Part shown: positions 25,405-33,460 of the stretch, one piece after another
How the letters are laid out: every line of letters starts with the position of its first letter
Position numbering within the stretch: the first letter of the stretch is position 1
From: Melaminivora suipulveris
GTDB lineage: Bacteria; Pseudomonadota; Gammaproteobacteria; Burkholderiales; Burkholderiaceae_C
Length of the DNA: 64,000 nt
NCBI RefSeq assembly: GCF_003008575.1
Contig: NZ_CP027667.1
Span: forward strand, 1-64,000
Direction of reading: 5' to 3'
The notes under the pieces: model-generated
Database searches by the model: none
What the model was told of the DNA's origin: nothing
Seen by the model: the letters and a program-made list of their open reading frames with translations, nothing else
Translations under genes and position numbers: made by a program

Positions 25405-25450
25405 AAATGATAGCTGCTCACGTAATAAATACGCCGACTGAAGGCCAAAA
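25397..25450 (-). repeat. Dispersed intergenic repeat, family 1, copy D
   Basis: On the reverse strand: GGCCTTCAGTCGGCGTAT, a spacer, then AGCAGCTATCATTTTTGATA. It overlaps the first codons of the ligase frame, including the only plausible TTG start. Confidence 0.85.
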
Positions 25451-25456
25451 AGACTG

Positions 25457-25494
25457 AAAAAAGCCCCGCAACCGTCTTGGACGGACTGCGGGGC
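25457..25494 (-). terminator. Rho-independent terminator of fabI
   Basis: Read leftward, GCCCCGCA pairs with TGCGGGGC, with an inner GTCC/GGAC-type stem, followed by TTTTTTC. It closes fabI before the ligase gene. Confidence 0.93.
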
Positions 25495-25539
25495 GCGGGG
25501 TGGCGTGTGCATCGATGCAACGCCCCGGTGAAACCTCTA

Positions 25540-26340
25540 TCAGACCTGGTCGGCTGACAGCCCGGCGGTCTGGCTGAAGCCGCCATCCACGTAGGTGATC
25601 TCGGCCGTCACGCCGCTGGCCAGGTCGCTCAGCAAGAAGGCCGCGACGTTGCCCACGTCCTCGATGGTCACGTTGCGGCGCAGCGGCGACGCATCAGCCA
25701 CGCGGCCCAGCAGCTTGCCGAAGTCCTTGATGCCGCTGGCGGCCAGAGTTTTGATGGGGCCGGCGGAAATCCCGTTCACGCGGATGGCGCGGCCGTCCTC
25801 GGTGCGGCCCACGGCCTCGGCCAGGTAGCGCACGGATGCCTCCAGCGACGCCTTGGCCAGGCCCATGGTGTTGTAGTTGGGGATGGAGCGCAGCGCGCCC
25901 AGGTACGACAGCGTCAGCAGCGCCGACTTGTCGTTCAGATGGGGCAGGGCGGCCTTGGCCATGGCCGGGAAGCTGTAGGCGCTGATGTCTTGCGCGACGC
26001 GGAAAGCCTCGCGCGACAGGCCGTCCAGGAAGTTGCCGGCGATCGCCTCGCGCGGCGCAAAGCCGATGCTGTGCACGAAGCCGTCGAACTGGCCCCAGGC
26101 CTCGTGCAGGCCGGCCATCATGCGCTCGATCTGCCCGTCCTCGGCCACGTCGCAGTCAAAGACCAGCTCAGAGCCGAACTCGGCGGCGAACTCGGTGATG
26201 CGGTCCTTGAAACGCTCGCCCACGTAGCTAAAGGCCAGTTCGGCCCCTTGCTGGTGGCAGGCGCGGGCGATGCCGTAGGCGATGGAGCGGTTGGACAAAA
26301 CGCCCGTGACGAGCAGCTTCTTGCCGGCGAGGAAACCCAT
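25540..26340 (-). CDS. fabI: Enoyl-[acyl-carrier-protein] reductase FabI (NADH)
   Basis: FabI does the last reduction of each fatty acid elongation cycle. The 266-residue short-chain dehydrogenase fold starts with the nucleotide-binding [13 protein letters not shown], and the active site Tyr and Lys are in [10 protein letters not shown] (Y-x6-K). It ends at a conserved VDGGFS. ATG 26340 has GGAGAG upstream. It is divergent from the yejA-like gene with only 34 bases between starts, so both promoters overlap. Confidence 0.96.
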   Translation of the reverse strand: MGFLAGKKLLVTGVLSNRSIAYGIARACHQQGAELAFSYVGERFKDRITEFAAEFGSELVFDCDVAEDGQIERMMAGLHEAWGQFDGFVHSIGFAPREAIAGNFLDGLSREAFRVAQDISAYSFPAMAKAALPHLNDKSALLTLSYLGALRSIPNYNTMGLAKASLEASVRYLAEAVGRTEDGRAIRVNGISAGPIKTLAASGIKDFGKLLGRVADASPLRRNVTIEDVGNVAAFLLSDLASGVTAEITYVDGGFSQTAGLSADQV

Positions 26341-26374
26341 TGTTGTTCTCTCCAAAATAATACGTTTGGCGGTG

Positions 26375-28207
26375 ATGCAGAATTGTCGCATGCGGTATTG
26401 GCTGACCTGTTCCATGCTGGCCTGCGCCCTGCAGGCTGCCCCTGCCGCCTGGGCCGCGCACGCCTACGCCATGTGGGGGGAGCCGCAGCTGCCGGCGGAC
26501 TTCACGCACCTGCCCTACGTGGACCCCGATGCCCCCAAGGGCGGCGAGCTGCGCCTGGTGAGCAACCTGCGCGTCTCCACTTTCGACAAGTACAACCCCT
26601 TCACCATCCGCGGCAACGCGCCGGCCTACCTCTCGCAGCTTATGTTCGACACGCTGCTCACGGGCTCCATGGACGAGACCGCCACCGGCTACGGCCTGCT
26701 GGCAGACGACGTGAGCGTGGCGCCGGACGGCCTGTCGGCCACCTTCCGCCTGCGCCGCGAGGCGCGCTTTCACAACGGCAAGCCGGTGCTGGCGGCAGAC
26801 GTGAAGCACAGCTTCGACACCCTGATGGGCCCGTTCACCTCGCCCGGCTACAAGACCATGCTGATCGACGTGGCCGGCGTGGACGTGCTGGACGAGCGCA
26901 CCGTGCGCTATCGCTTCGCCAAGCCCAACCGCGAGCTGCCGCTGACCGTGGGCGGCCTGCCGGTCTTCAGTCGCGACTGGGGCGTGGACGAGCAGGGTAG
27001 CCCCAAGCCCTTCGACCAGGTGGTGATGGACATTCCCATCGGCAGCGGGCCGTACCGCATCGGCCCGGTGAACTTTGGCCGTGACATCACCTACGTGCGC
27101 GACCCGCAGTATTGGGCGCGCGATTTGCCGGTGCGGCGCGGCACGGCGAACTTCGGCCGCATCCTGGTCAAGATCTACAAGGACAGCACGGCGCGGCTGG
27201 AGGCTTTGAAGGCGGGAGAGTTCGACCTGATGCGCTTTTTCAGCGCCGGCGACTGGGCGCGGCGCGTGAACGGCAAGAAGTTCGACTCGGGCGAGCTGGT
27301 CAAGGGCGAATTCGCCAACAAGCTGCCGCTGGGCTTTCAAAGCTTCGTGCTCAACACCCGCCGCCCGCAGCTTGAGGACCGCCGCGTGCGCGAGGCGCTG
27401 GGCCTGGCGTTCGACTTCGAGTGGATGAGCCGGCGCCTGTTCTACGGCGCCTACCAGCGCGTGCGCGGCCTGTTCGGCAACACCATGTGCGAGACACATG
27501 GCGAGCCGACGCCCGAGGAGCTGGCGCTGCTCGCGCCTTTTCGCGCGCAGCTGCCGGCCAGCGTGTTCGGCCCCATGGCCGAGCCGCCCAGCACCGAAGG
27601 CGCCACCACGCTGCGTGACAACCTGCGCCGCGCCCAGGCGCTGCTGAAGGATGCCGGCTGGGAGTACAAGGACGGCGCCCTGCGCAACGCCGCTGGCGAT
27701 CCCTTCGTGCTGGAGTACATGGACAGCAACGAGGGCGGCATCCGCACCCTGTCGGCGTGGATGCGCAACCTGGAAAAGCTCGGCGTCACGCTCAAATTCC
27801 GCTCGGTGGACTTTGCGCTGTACCAGCAGCGGCTGCAAAAGTTCGACTTCGACATCACCACGATCGCCTACCAGGGCACCAACAACCCCGGCCAGGAGTT
27901 CGCCGACCTGTTCGGCAGCCGGGCGGCCGACCAGGAGGATTCCGGCAACTTTCCTGGCGTGAAGAACCCGGCCGTGGACGCAGCGATTGCCGCCATGGTT
28001 TCCGCCAAGACCCTGCAGCAGATGCTGCCCGCCTGCCACGCGCTGGACCGCATCATTGCGCACGAGCATTACCTGATCCCGCAGTGGTCCGCCGGCACGC
28101 ACCGCATGGTCTACAACGCCTGGGCGTTGGCGCGCCCCGACGTGGTGCCGCCGTATTCGCCCGGTGAGATGTGGGCGGTGGAGACGTGGTGGTCGAAAAA
28201 ACCATAG
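26375..28207 (+). CDS. yejA: YejA-type peptide-binding protein of ABC importer
   Basis: A 610-residue extracellular solute-binding protein, family 5 (SBP_bac_5), closest in layout to YejA, which binds oligopeptides including microcin C. The signal peptide ends near AAWAAHA. Typical are the [10 protein letters not shown] start of the mature part, the [19 protein letters not shown] segment (part: [14 protein letters not shown]) and [13 protein letters not shown] 26375 is used; ATG 26390 gives an equally good signal peptide. The TAG stop lies inside the ATAGC of repeat copy E. It heads the yej-type operon here. Confidence 0.88.
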   Translation: MQNCRMRYWLTCSMLACALQAAPAAWAAHAYAMWGEPQLPADFTHLPYVDPDAPKGGELRLVSNLRVSTFDKYNPFTIRGNAPAYLSQLMFDTLLTGSMDETATGYGLLADDVSVAPDGLSATFRLRREARFHNGKPVLAADVKHSFDTLMGPFTSPGYKTMLIDVAGVDVLDERTVRYRFAKPNRELPLTVGGLPVFSRDWGVDEQGSPKPFDQVVMDIPIGSGPYRIGPVNFGRDITYVRDPQYWARDLPVRRGTANFGRILVKIYKDSTARLEALKAGEFDLMRFFSAGDWARRVNGKKFDSGELVKGEFANKLPLGFQSFVLNTRRPQLEDRRVREALGLAFDFEWMSRRLFYGAYQRVRGLFGNTMCETHGEPTPEELALLAPFRAQLPASVFGPMAEPPSTEGATTLRDNLRRAQALLKDAGWEYKDGALRNAAGDPFVLEYMDSNEGGIRTLSAWMRNLEKLGVTLKFRSVDFALYQQRLQKFDFDITTIAYQGTNNPGQEFADLFGSRAADQEDSGNFPGVKNPAVDAAIAAMVSAKTLQQMLPACHALDRIIAHEHYLIPQWSAGTHRMVYNAWALARPDVVPPYSPGEMWAVETWWSKKP

Positions 28208-28246
28208 CAGCCCAAGCTTTATCCACGACGGCTCAAGTCACTTTTC
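28200..28246 (-). repeat. Degenerate family 1 repeat, copy E
   Basis: On the reverse strand: TTGAGCCGTCGTGGATAAAG, CTTGGG, CTGCTATGG. The repeat contains the TAG stop of yejA and lies before the methyltransferase-like gene. Confidence 0.6.
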
Positions 28247-28265
28247 ATTGGAATTTGGTCTGTTC

Positions 28266-28727
28266 ATGAAAGCGTTGGATCACAAAATCCCGCCACCCCT
28301 GGTAGGCGCCCTGTGCGCGCTGCTGGCCTGGGCGCTGGCGGCGCTGGCGCCTGCGTGGCGGATCGATGGGGAGTGGAGGCTGCCCATGGCTGCCGCCTCC
28401 CTGGCCGCGGGCCTGGCGCTGGATGTGTGGGCGCTGCTGCTGTTTCGGCGCCAGCGCACCACCCCCAGCCCGCTGGCACCCGGGCGCTCGCGCACCGTGG
28501 TGCAAAGCGGGCCTTATAGCTTCACGCGCAACCCCATGTACCTGGGCGTGGCGCTGCTGCTGGCGGCGCTGTGCCTGTGGCTGGGCAGCCCCTTGTCGCT
28601 GCTGGCGATCGCCGCGTTCGTCGCCTACATCACCCGTTTTCAGATCCAGCCGGAAGAGCGGGCGCTGCGCGCGAAGTTTGGCGTGCCGTACGAGGACTAT
28701 TGCCGGCGCGTGCGCCGCTGGCTGTGA
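28266..28727 (+). CDS. Isoprenylcysteine carboxyl methyltransferase-like membrane protein
   Basis: A 153-residue protein of the ICMT / PEMT-like family: four membrane segments (about 12-35, 38-62, 90-118 and a re-entrant part) and the SAM-binding signature SFTRNPMYLG plus EERALRAKFG. Bacterial members methylate unknown lipids, thiols or peptides. It sits between yejA and yejB, which in E. coli are adjacent, so it is an addition to the operon. The substrate is unknown. Confidence 0.85.
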   Translation: MKALDHKIPPPLVGALCALLAWALAALAPAWRIDGEWRLPMAAASLAAGLALDVWALLLFRRQRTTPSPLAPGRSRTVVQSGPYSFTRNPMYLGVALLLAALCLWLGSPLSLLAIAAFVAYITRFQIQPEERALRAKFGVPYEDYCRRVRRWL

Positions 28728-28762
28728 CAATGTCCCCCGGCCGTGCGGCCTGATCCGATTCC

Positions 28763-29803
28763 ATGTTCGCCTACATCCTCAAACGCCTGCTGCTCATGCT
28801 GCCCACGCTGCTGGGCGTGCTGCTGTTGACCTTCGTGGTCATCCAGTTCGTGCCCGGCGGGCCGGTCGAGCAGTACCTGGCCGAGGCCAAGGCCGGCATG
28901 GGCGCGGGCGGCGGCGGGGCAGGCGAGGGCGGCGGCATGGCCTACCGCGGCGCGCAGGGCGTCGATCCCAAGCGCTTGGAACAGATCAAGAAGCTCTACG
29001 GTTTCGACAAGCCGGCGCACCAGCGCTTCATTCAGATGCTGGGCCAGTTCGCGCGCTTCGACCTGGGGCGCAGCTTCTTTCAGAACAAGGACGTGTGGCA
29101 GCTCATCAAGGAAAAGCTGCCCGTGTCCATCAGCCTGGGGCTGTGGACCTTCTTCATCAGCTACCTGGTCGCCGTGCCGCTGGGCGTGGCCAAGGCAGTG
29201 CGTGCGGGCTCGCGTTTCGACTTCGTCACCACCCTGGTCATCCTGGTGGGCTACGCCATTCCCGGCTTCGTGCTGGGGGTGGCGCTGCTGGTGATCTTCG
29301 GCGGGCAGCTGCAGTGGTTTCCGCTGCGCGGGCTGACCTCGGCCAACTGGGACGAATTGTCGTGGGGCGCGCGCATCGTGGACTACCTGTGGCACATCGC
29401 GCTGCCCGTCACCGCCATGGTCGCCGGCAGCTTCGCGGTCACGGCCATGCTGACGAAGAACGCCTTCCTGGAAGAAATCCGCAAGCAGTACGTGCTGACG
29501 GCGCGCGCCAAGGGGTTGAGCGAGCGCCAGGTGCTCTACAAGCACGTGTTTCGCAACGCCTTGATTCCCATCGTCACCGGTTTCCCGGCGGCTTTCATCG
29601 GCGCCTTCTTCGCCGGCTCGCTGCTGATCGAGACGCTGTTCTCGCTGGATGGCCTGGGGCTGCTGAGCTATGAGAGCGTGATCCGGCGCGACTACCCCGT
29701 GGTACTGGGCACGCTGTTTTTGTTCACGCTGATCGGGCTGGTGACCAAGCTGATTTCCGACCTGTGCTACGTGTGGGTGGACCCGCGCGTGAAGTTTGAT
29801 TGA
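28763..29803 (+). CDS. yejB: YejB-type ABC transporter permease
   Basis: A 346-residue inner-membrane permease with six membrane segments and the binding-protein-dependent motif EAA...G (RAKGLSERQVLYKHVFRNALIP; in part: RAKGLSERQ). The long periplasmic loop after segment 1 carries a Gly-rich stretch (GAGGGGAGEGGG, about residues 51-62) that I do not expect in most YejB. The frame ends at 29803; the MntA antitoxin starts five bases later. Confidence 0.9.
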   Translation: MFAYILKRLLLMLPTLLGVLLLTFVVIQFVPGGPVEQYLAEAKAGMGAGGGGAGEGGGMAYRGAQGVDPKRLEQIKKLYGFDKPAHQRFIQMLGQFARFDLGRSFFQNKDVWQLIKEKLPVSISLGLWTFFISYLVAVPLGVAKAVRAGSRFDFVTTLVILVGYAIPGFVLGVALLVIFGGQLQWFPLRGLTSANWDELSWGARIVDYLWHIALPVTAMVAGSFAVTAMLTKNAFLEEIRKQYVLTARAKGLSERQVLYKHVFRNALIPIVTGFPAAFIGAFFAGSLLIETLFSLDGLGLLSYESVIRRDYPVVLGTLFLFTLIGLVTKLISDLCYVWVDPRVKFD

Positions 29804-29807
29804 GGGT

Positions 29808-30236
29808 ATGCCGGTGAGGCCCAGTGAACTCATGGATGGCCCAGTTAAGGAGCAACTGGTCTCGTTGCTGCGCGAGCGTTTGCCGGGTCTGCTGGCGGTT
29901 TACGCCTTTGGCAGCCGTGTGCAGGGAACGGCGCGGCCGGACAGTGATCTGGACATGGCCGTACTGGTCGAGGGCTATGCCGATGTACTCCTGCTGTGGG
30001 AGTTGGCAGGGGCGCTTGCAGAGGTCGCCGGCACGACGGTTGATCTGCTCGACCTGCGCGCGGCCAGTACCGTCATGCAATACCAGATCGTGACCACCGG
30101 CCAGCGCTGGTGGGAGCGGGACAGCCAGGCGGCCCTGTACGAGGCGGCCATCCTGAGCGAAAAAACGGCGCTGGACAGCGCCCGAGCGGGGCTGCTCGCA
30201 GACATTCGTGAGAGGGGAAACATTTATGGTCGATGA
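29808..30236 (+). CDS. mntA: MntA-type nucleotidyltransferase antitoxin
   Basis: A 142-residue minimal nucleotidyltransferase with GS (35-36), and D47 and D49 in the GSRVQGTARPDSDLD motif. MntA antitoxins add AMP to a Tyr in HepT and so neutralise it. ATG 29808 follows GAGGG; TTG 29796 would overlap the yejB stop, and ATG 29832 is a shorter option. Its end overlaps the hepT start by 11 bases. It lies between yejB and yejE in the same direction. Confidence 0.9.
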   Translation: MPVRPSELMDGPVKEQLVSLLRERLPGLLAVYAFGSRVQGTARPDSDLDMAVLVEGYADVLLLWELAGALAEVAGTTVDLLDLRAASTVMQYQIVTTGQRWWERDSQAALYEAAILSEKTALDSARAGLLADIRERGNIYGR

Positions 30237-30642
30237 CGTGCTGCTGAACAAGGCAGCGACCATCGAGCGTTGCGTGGGCCGGGCGCGCGATGAGTATTTC
30301 CGCGATCCGGACAGCTTTGCCACCGACCTCACACGCCAGGACGCGGCCATCCTGAACATCCAGCGCGCCTGCGAGGCTGCCCTGGACATGGGGCAGCATC
30401 TGGTGCGCCGCGACCGCCTGGGCGTGCCGCAGAGTGCGCGTGACGTGTTCGCGCTGCTGGCGCGGGCAGGCGCAATAGAGACCGGGCTGGCCGAAGAGCT
30501 GCAGCGCATGGTGGGCTTTCGCAATATCGCCGTGCACGACTACCAGAAACTGCAGCTGCCCATCACGGTGGCCATCATCGAGACACACCTGGACGGCTTC
30601 CTGCGCTACAGCAGCGCGCTGTTGCAACGCGATGCCGGCTGA
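30226..30642 (+). CDS. hepT: HepT-type HEPN ribonuclease toxin
   Basis: A 138-residue HEPN-fold toxin. The RNase motif R-x4-H-x-Y is present as R99-N-I-A-V-H104-D-Y106; the Tyr is the site that MntA AMPylates in studied pairs. HepT cleaves RNA (tRNA in some) and stops growth when free. ATG 30226 has AGAGGGGA upstream, inside the antitoxin end. It overlaps the antitoxin by 11 bases and yejE by 11 bases, so it cannot be expressed apart from the transporter transcript. No frameshift or missing key residue is seen, so the pair looks functional. Confidence 0.9.
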   Translation: MVDDVLLNKAATIERCVGRARDEYFRDPDSFATDLTRQDAAILNIQRACEAALDMGQHLVRRDRLGVPQSARDVFALLARAGAIETGLAEELQRMVGFRNIAVHDYQKLQLPITVAIIETHLDGFLRYSSALLQRDAG

Positions 30643-31684
30643 GCCCCTGCATTCCCCGCAGCGCAGGAGCGCATCGCCCCGCAGCCGCGCCTGGCAGCGC
30701 TTCCGTGCCAACCGCCTGGGCTTGTGGAGCCTGGTGCTGTTCTGCACCCTGGTGGCGCTCAGCCTGGCCGCCGAGCTCATCAGCAACGACCGGCCGCTGG
30801 TCGTGCGCTATGAGGGGCAGCTGTACTTTCCGCTGATGAAGGACTATGCGGAAACGACGTTCGGCGGCGACTTTCCCACGCCGGCCGATTACCTGGACCC
30901 CTTCGTGCGCCAGCGCATCACGCAGGGCGGCAACTGGGCGATCTACCCGCCCAACCACTACGGCCCCGGCACGCTGAACTACTTTTCCAAAGAGCCCAAC
31001 CCCTCGCCCCCCTCGCGCGAGAACTGGCTGGGCACGGACGACCGCGGGCGCGACATGCTGGCGCAGCTGATCTATGGCTTTCGCGTCAGCGTGCTCTTTG
31101 GCCTGGCGCTCACGGCAGTGGGCGTGGTGCTGGGCGTGGCGGCGGGGGCCGTGCAGGGCTTTTTTGGCGGCAAGACCGACCTGGCCTTCCAGCGCTTCAT
31201 CGAGATCTGGGGCTCCATGCCCGAGCTGTACCTGCTCATCATCTTCAGCGCCGTGTTCGCGCCCAGCATTGCGCTGCTGCTGGTGCTGCTGTCGCTGTTC
31301 GGCTGGATGGGCCTGTCGGACTACGTGCGCGCCGAGTTTTTGCGCAACCGCCAGCTTGATTACGTGAAGGCGGCGCGCGCCCTGGGCGTGAAGAACGGGC
31401 AGATCATCTGGCGCCACATCCTGCCCAACAGCATGACGCCCGTGGTCACCTTTTTGCCATTCCGCATGGGCGCGGCCATCCTGGCGCTCACCTCGCTGGA
31501 CTTCCTGGGCCTGGGCGTGCCGCCGGGCACGCCCAGCCTGGGCGAGCTGCTGAGCCAGGGCAAGAACAACATCGACGCATGGTGGATTTCGCTGTCCACC
31601 TTCGCCGTGCTGGTGACCACGCTCTTGCTGCTGACCTTCATGGGCGACGCGCTGCGCGACGCGCTAGATCCGAGAAAACAATGA
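30632..31684 (+). CDS. yejE: YejE-type ABC transporter permease
   Basis: A 350-residue DppC-like permease: a first membrane segment at about 28-50, a long periplasmic loop (WAIYPPNHYGPGTLNYFS region) as in YejE, and five more segments from about 140 to 335. The ABC contact motif is RALGVKNGQIIWRHILPN. ATG 30632 lies inside the hepT end and its stop overlaps the yejF ATG as ATGA. It carries peptide with YejB, driven by YejF. Confidence 0.92.
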   Translation: MPAEPLHSPQRRSASPRSRAWQRFRANRLGLWSLVLFCTLVALSLAAELISNDRPLVVRYEGQLYFPLMKDYAETTFGGDFPTPADYLDPFVRQRITQGGNWAIYPPNHYGPGTLNYFSKEPNPSPPSRENWLGTDDRGRDMLAQLIYGFRVSVLFGLALTAVGVVLGVAAGAVQGFFGGKTDLAFQRFIEIWGSMPELYLLIIFSAVFAPSIALLLVLLSLFGWMGLSDYVRAEFLRNRQLDYVKAARALGVKNGQIIWRHILPNSMTPVVTFLPFRMGAAILALTSLDFLGLGVPPGTPSLGELLSQGKNNIDAWWISLSTFAVLVTTLLLLTFMGDALRDALDPRKQ

Positions 31685-33330
31685 GCGCCATCCCGCCTTC
31701 TCCCGCGCACGGCGACGCGTCGCTGCTGCAGGTGCGCGACCTGCGCGTGGCCTTTGGCGGCAAGCAGGTCGTGCACGGCGTCAGCTTCGACGTGCGGCCT
31801 GGCGAAAAGCTGGCGCTGGTGGGCGAATCCGGCTCGGGCAAGACGGTGACGGCGCTGTCGCTGCTGCGCTTGGGCGGCGATGCGTCGATCGCTGGCGAAG
31901 CGCTGCTGCAAGGCCGCGGCGACCTGCTGCGCCTGCCGGAGCGCGAACTGCGCGGCGTGCGCGGCGGCGACATCGCCATGATCTTCCAGGAGCCCATGAC
32001 GGCGCTCAACCCGCTCATGAGCGTGGGCGAGCAAGTAGCCGAGGTCTTGAGACTGAAACAGGCGCTGACGCCCGCCCAGAGCGCACAAGCAGCTATTGAA
32101 TTGATAGCATCGACAGGCATCCCCGAGCCGGCGCGGCGTGCGCAGAGCTTTCCGCACCAGCTCTCGGGCGGGCAGCGCCAGCGCGCCATGATCGCCATGG
32201 CGCTGGCCAGCCGTCCGCGCCTGCTGCTGGCCGACGAGCCCACCACGGCGCTGGACGTCACGCTGCGCGGGCAGATCCTGGAGCTGCTGTCCGACCTGCA
32301 GCGCCAGACCGGCATGGCCGTGCTGCTCATCACGCACGACCTGCAGCTGGTGCGCCGCTTTGCCGACCGCGTGGCCGTGATGGAACAGGGCCATCTTGTG
32401 GAGCAGGGCGCCGTGGCGCAGGTCTTCGGCGCGCCGCAACACGACTACACCCGCCGGTTGATCAACAGCCTGCCGCAGCGCGATGTGATCGAAGGGCCTG
32501 TGCCGGCCGAGGAGGTCCCGGCGGCGCAGGCGCAGGGGTTGCGCGTGACCTATCCGGTACCGATTCCCGGCGTGCGCGGCTGGTTCGCCAAGGGTGAGTT
32601 CGTCGCCGTGCGGGACGTGGCGCTGCGCCTGCCCCAGGCGCGCACCTTGGGGGTGGTGGGCGAATCGGGCTCGGGCAAATCCACGCTGGCGCAGGCGCTC
32701 CTGGGCCTGCTGCCCAGCCATGGCGCGCTGCAGGTGGCCGGCCAGGCCTGGCAGCAGCCCGCGCAGCGCAACAGTGCGCACAACCAGGCGCTGCGTCGGC
32801 AGGTGCAAGTGGTGTTCCAGGACCCGTTTTCCTCGCTGTCACCGCGCATGACGGTGGCCGAGATCGTCGGCGAGGGGCTGCGCGTGCATGAGGGCGCGCT
32901 GACGCCCGAGCAGCAGCGCACGCGCGTGTCGGACATCCTGGCCGAAGTTGGCCTGGCCGAGGCGCAGTTCCCCGGCCTGCTGGACCGCTATCCGCACGAG
33001 TTCTCCGGCGGCCAGCGCCAGCGCCTGGCGATTGCCCGCGCCCTCATCGTGCAGCCGCGGTTGCTGGTGCTGGACGAGCCCACCAGCGCGCTGGACGTGA
33101 CGATCCAGCAGCAGGTGCTGGCGCTGTTGCAGCGGCTGCAGAAGGAGCGCGCGCTGGCCTACCTGCTGATCACGCACGACGTGGCCGTGGTGGCCGCCAT
33201 GGCGCACGAAGTGCTGGTGATGAAGGACGGCGAGGTGGTGGAGTCCGGCAGCGTGCAGCAGGTGCTGCAGGCGCCGCGCCACCCCTACACGCAGCGCCTG
33301 GTCGCCGCCGCGGCGCCTGTCGGCGCCTGA
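31681..33330 (+). CDS. yejF: YejF-type ABC transporter ATP-binding protein, two ATPase domains
   Basis: A 549-residue protein with two ATPase domains: Walker A GESGSGKT (about 47-54) and GESGSGKST (about 329-337), signatures LSGGQRQR and FSGGQRQR, and Walker B sequences LLLADEPT and LLVLDEPT. It energises peptide import through YejB and YejE. About residues 126-145 of the first domain, between Q-loop and signature, come from a DNA stretch resembling the dispersed family 1 repeat (see 32056-32110). Repeat copy F and a convergent universal stress gene follow. Confidence 0.93.
   Translation: MSAIPPSPAHGDASLLQVRDLRVAFGGKQVVHGVSFDVRPGEKLALVGESGSGKTVTALSLLRLGGDASIAGEALLQGRGDLLRLPERELRGVRGGDIAMIFQEPMTALNPLMSVGEQVAEVLRLKQALTPAQSAQAAIELIASTGIPEPARRAQSFPHQLSGGQRQRAMIAMALASRPRLLLADEPTTALDVTLRGQILELLSDLQRQTGMAVLLITHDLQLVRRFADRVAVMEQGHLVEQGAVAQVFGAPQHDYTRRLINSLPQRDVIEGPVPAEEVPAAQAQGLRVTYPVPIPGVRGWFAKGEFVAVRDVALRLPQARTLGVVGESGSGKSTLAQALLGLLPSHGALQVAGQAWQQPAQRNSAHNQALRRQVQVVFQDPFSSLSPRMTVAEIVGEGLRVHEGALTPEQQRTRVSDILAEVGLAEAQFPGLLDRYPHEFSGGQRQRLAIARALIVQPRLLVLDEPTSALDVTIQQQVLALLQRLQKERALAYLLITHDVAVVAAMAHEVLVMKDGEVVESGSVQQVLQAPRHPYTQRLVAAAAPVGA
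32056..32110 (+). repeat. Family 1 repeat sequence inside yejF coding region
   Basis: GCGCACAAGCAGCTATTGAA then TTGATAGCAT (32081-32110), near identical to GCGCAAGCAGCTATCAATTG and AGTAGCAA of copy B; upstream AAACAGGCGCTGACGC resembles the GGCCTGAGTCGG block weakly. It encodes Q-A-A-I-E-L-I-A-S, in frame. The right half is convincing; the left half is uncertain. Confidence 0.55.
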
Positions 33331-33384
33331 GCCGCGCGCCGGTGTTGGGCAACCCGAGTTGCCTGCCTCCATCGCCGTTTTATG

Positions 33385-33443
33385 TAAAAAACGGCTTCAG
33401 CCGGCGTGTATGAATGATCTGTAGCTATATTTATTATAGCTAA
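33385..33443 (+). repeat. Dispersed intergenic repeat, family 1, copy F
   Basis: AAAACGGCTTCAGCCGGCGT, then a strong hairpin TAGCTATATT-TATTATAGCTA. It lies in the convergent gap between yejF and the universal stress protein gene. Confidence 0.85.
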
Positions 33444-33460
33444 GAAGAGCACTGGGGCGT

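Noticed and set aside
28913..28950. Gly-rich stretch in YejB as a frameshift
   Set aside because: The frame is intact on both sides, membrane segments are regular, and the insert is in a periplasmic loop.
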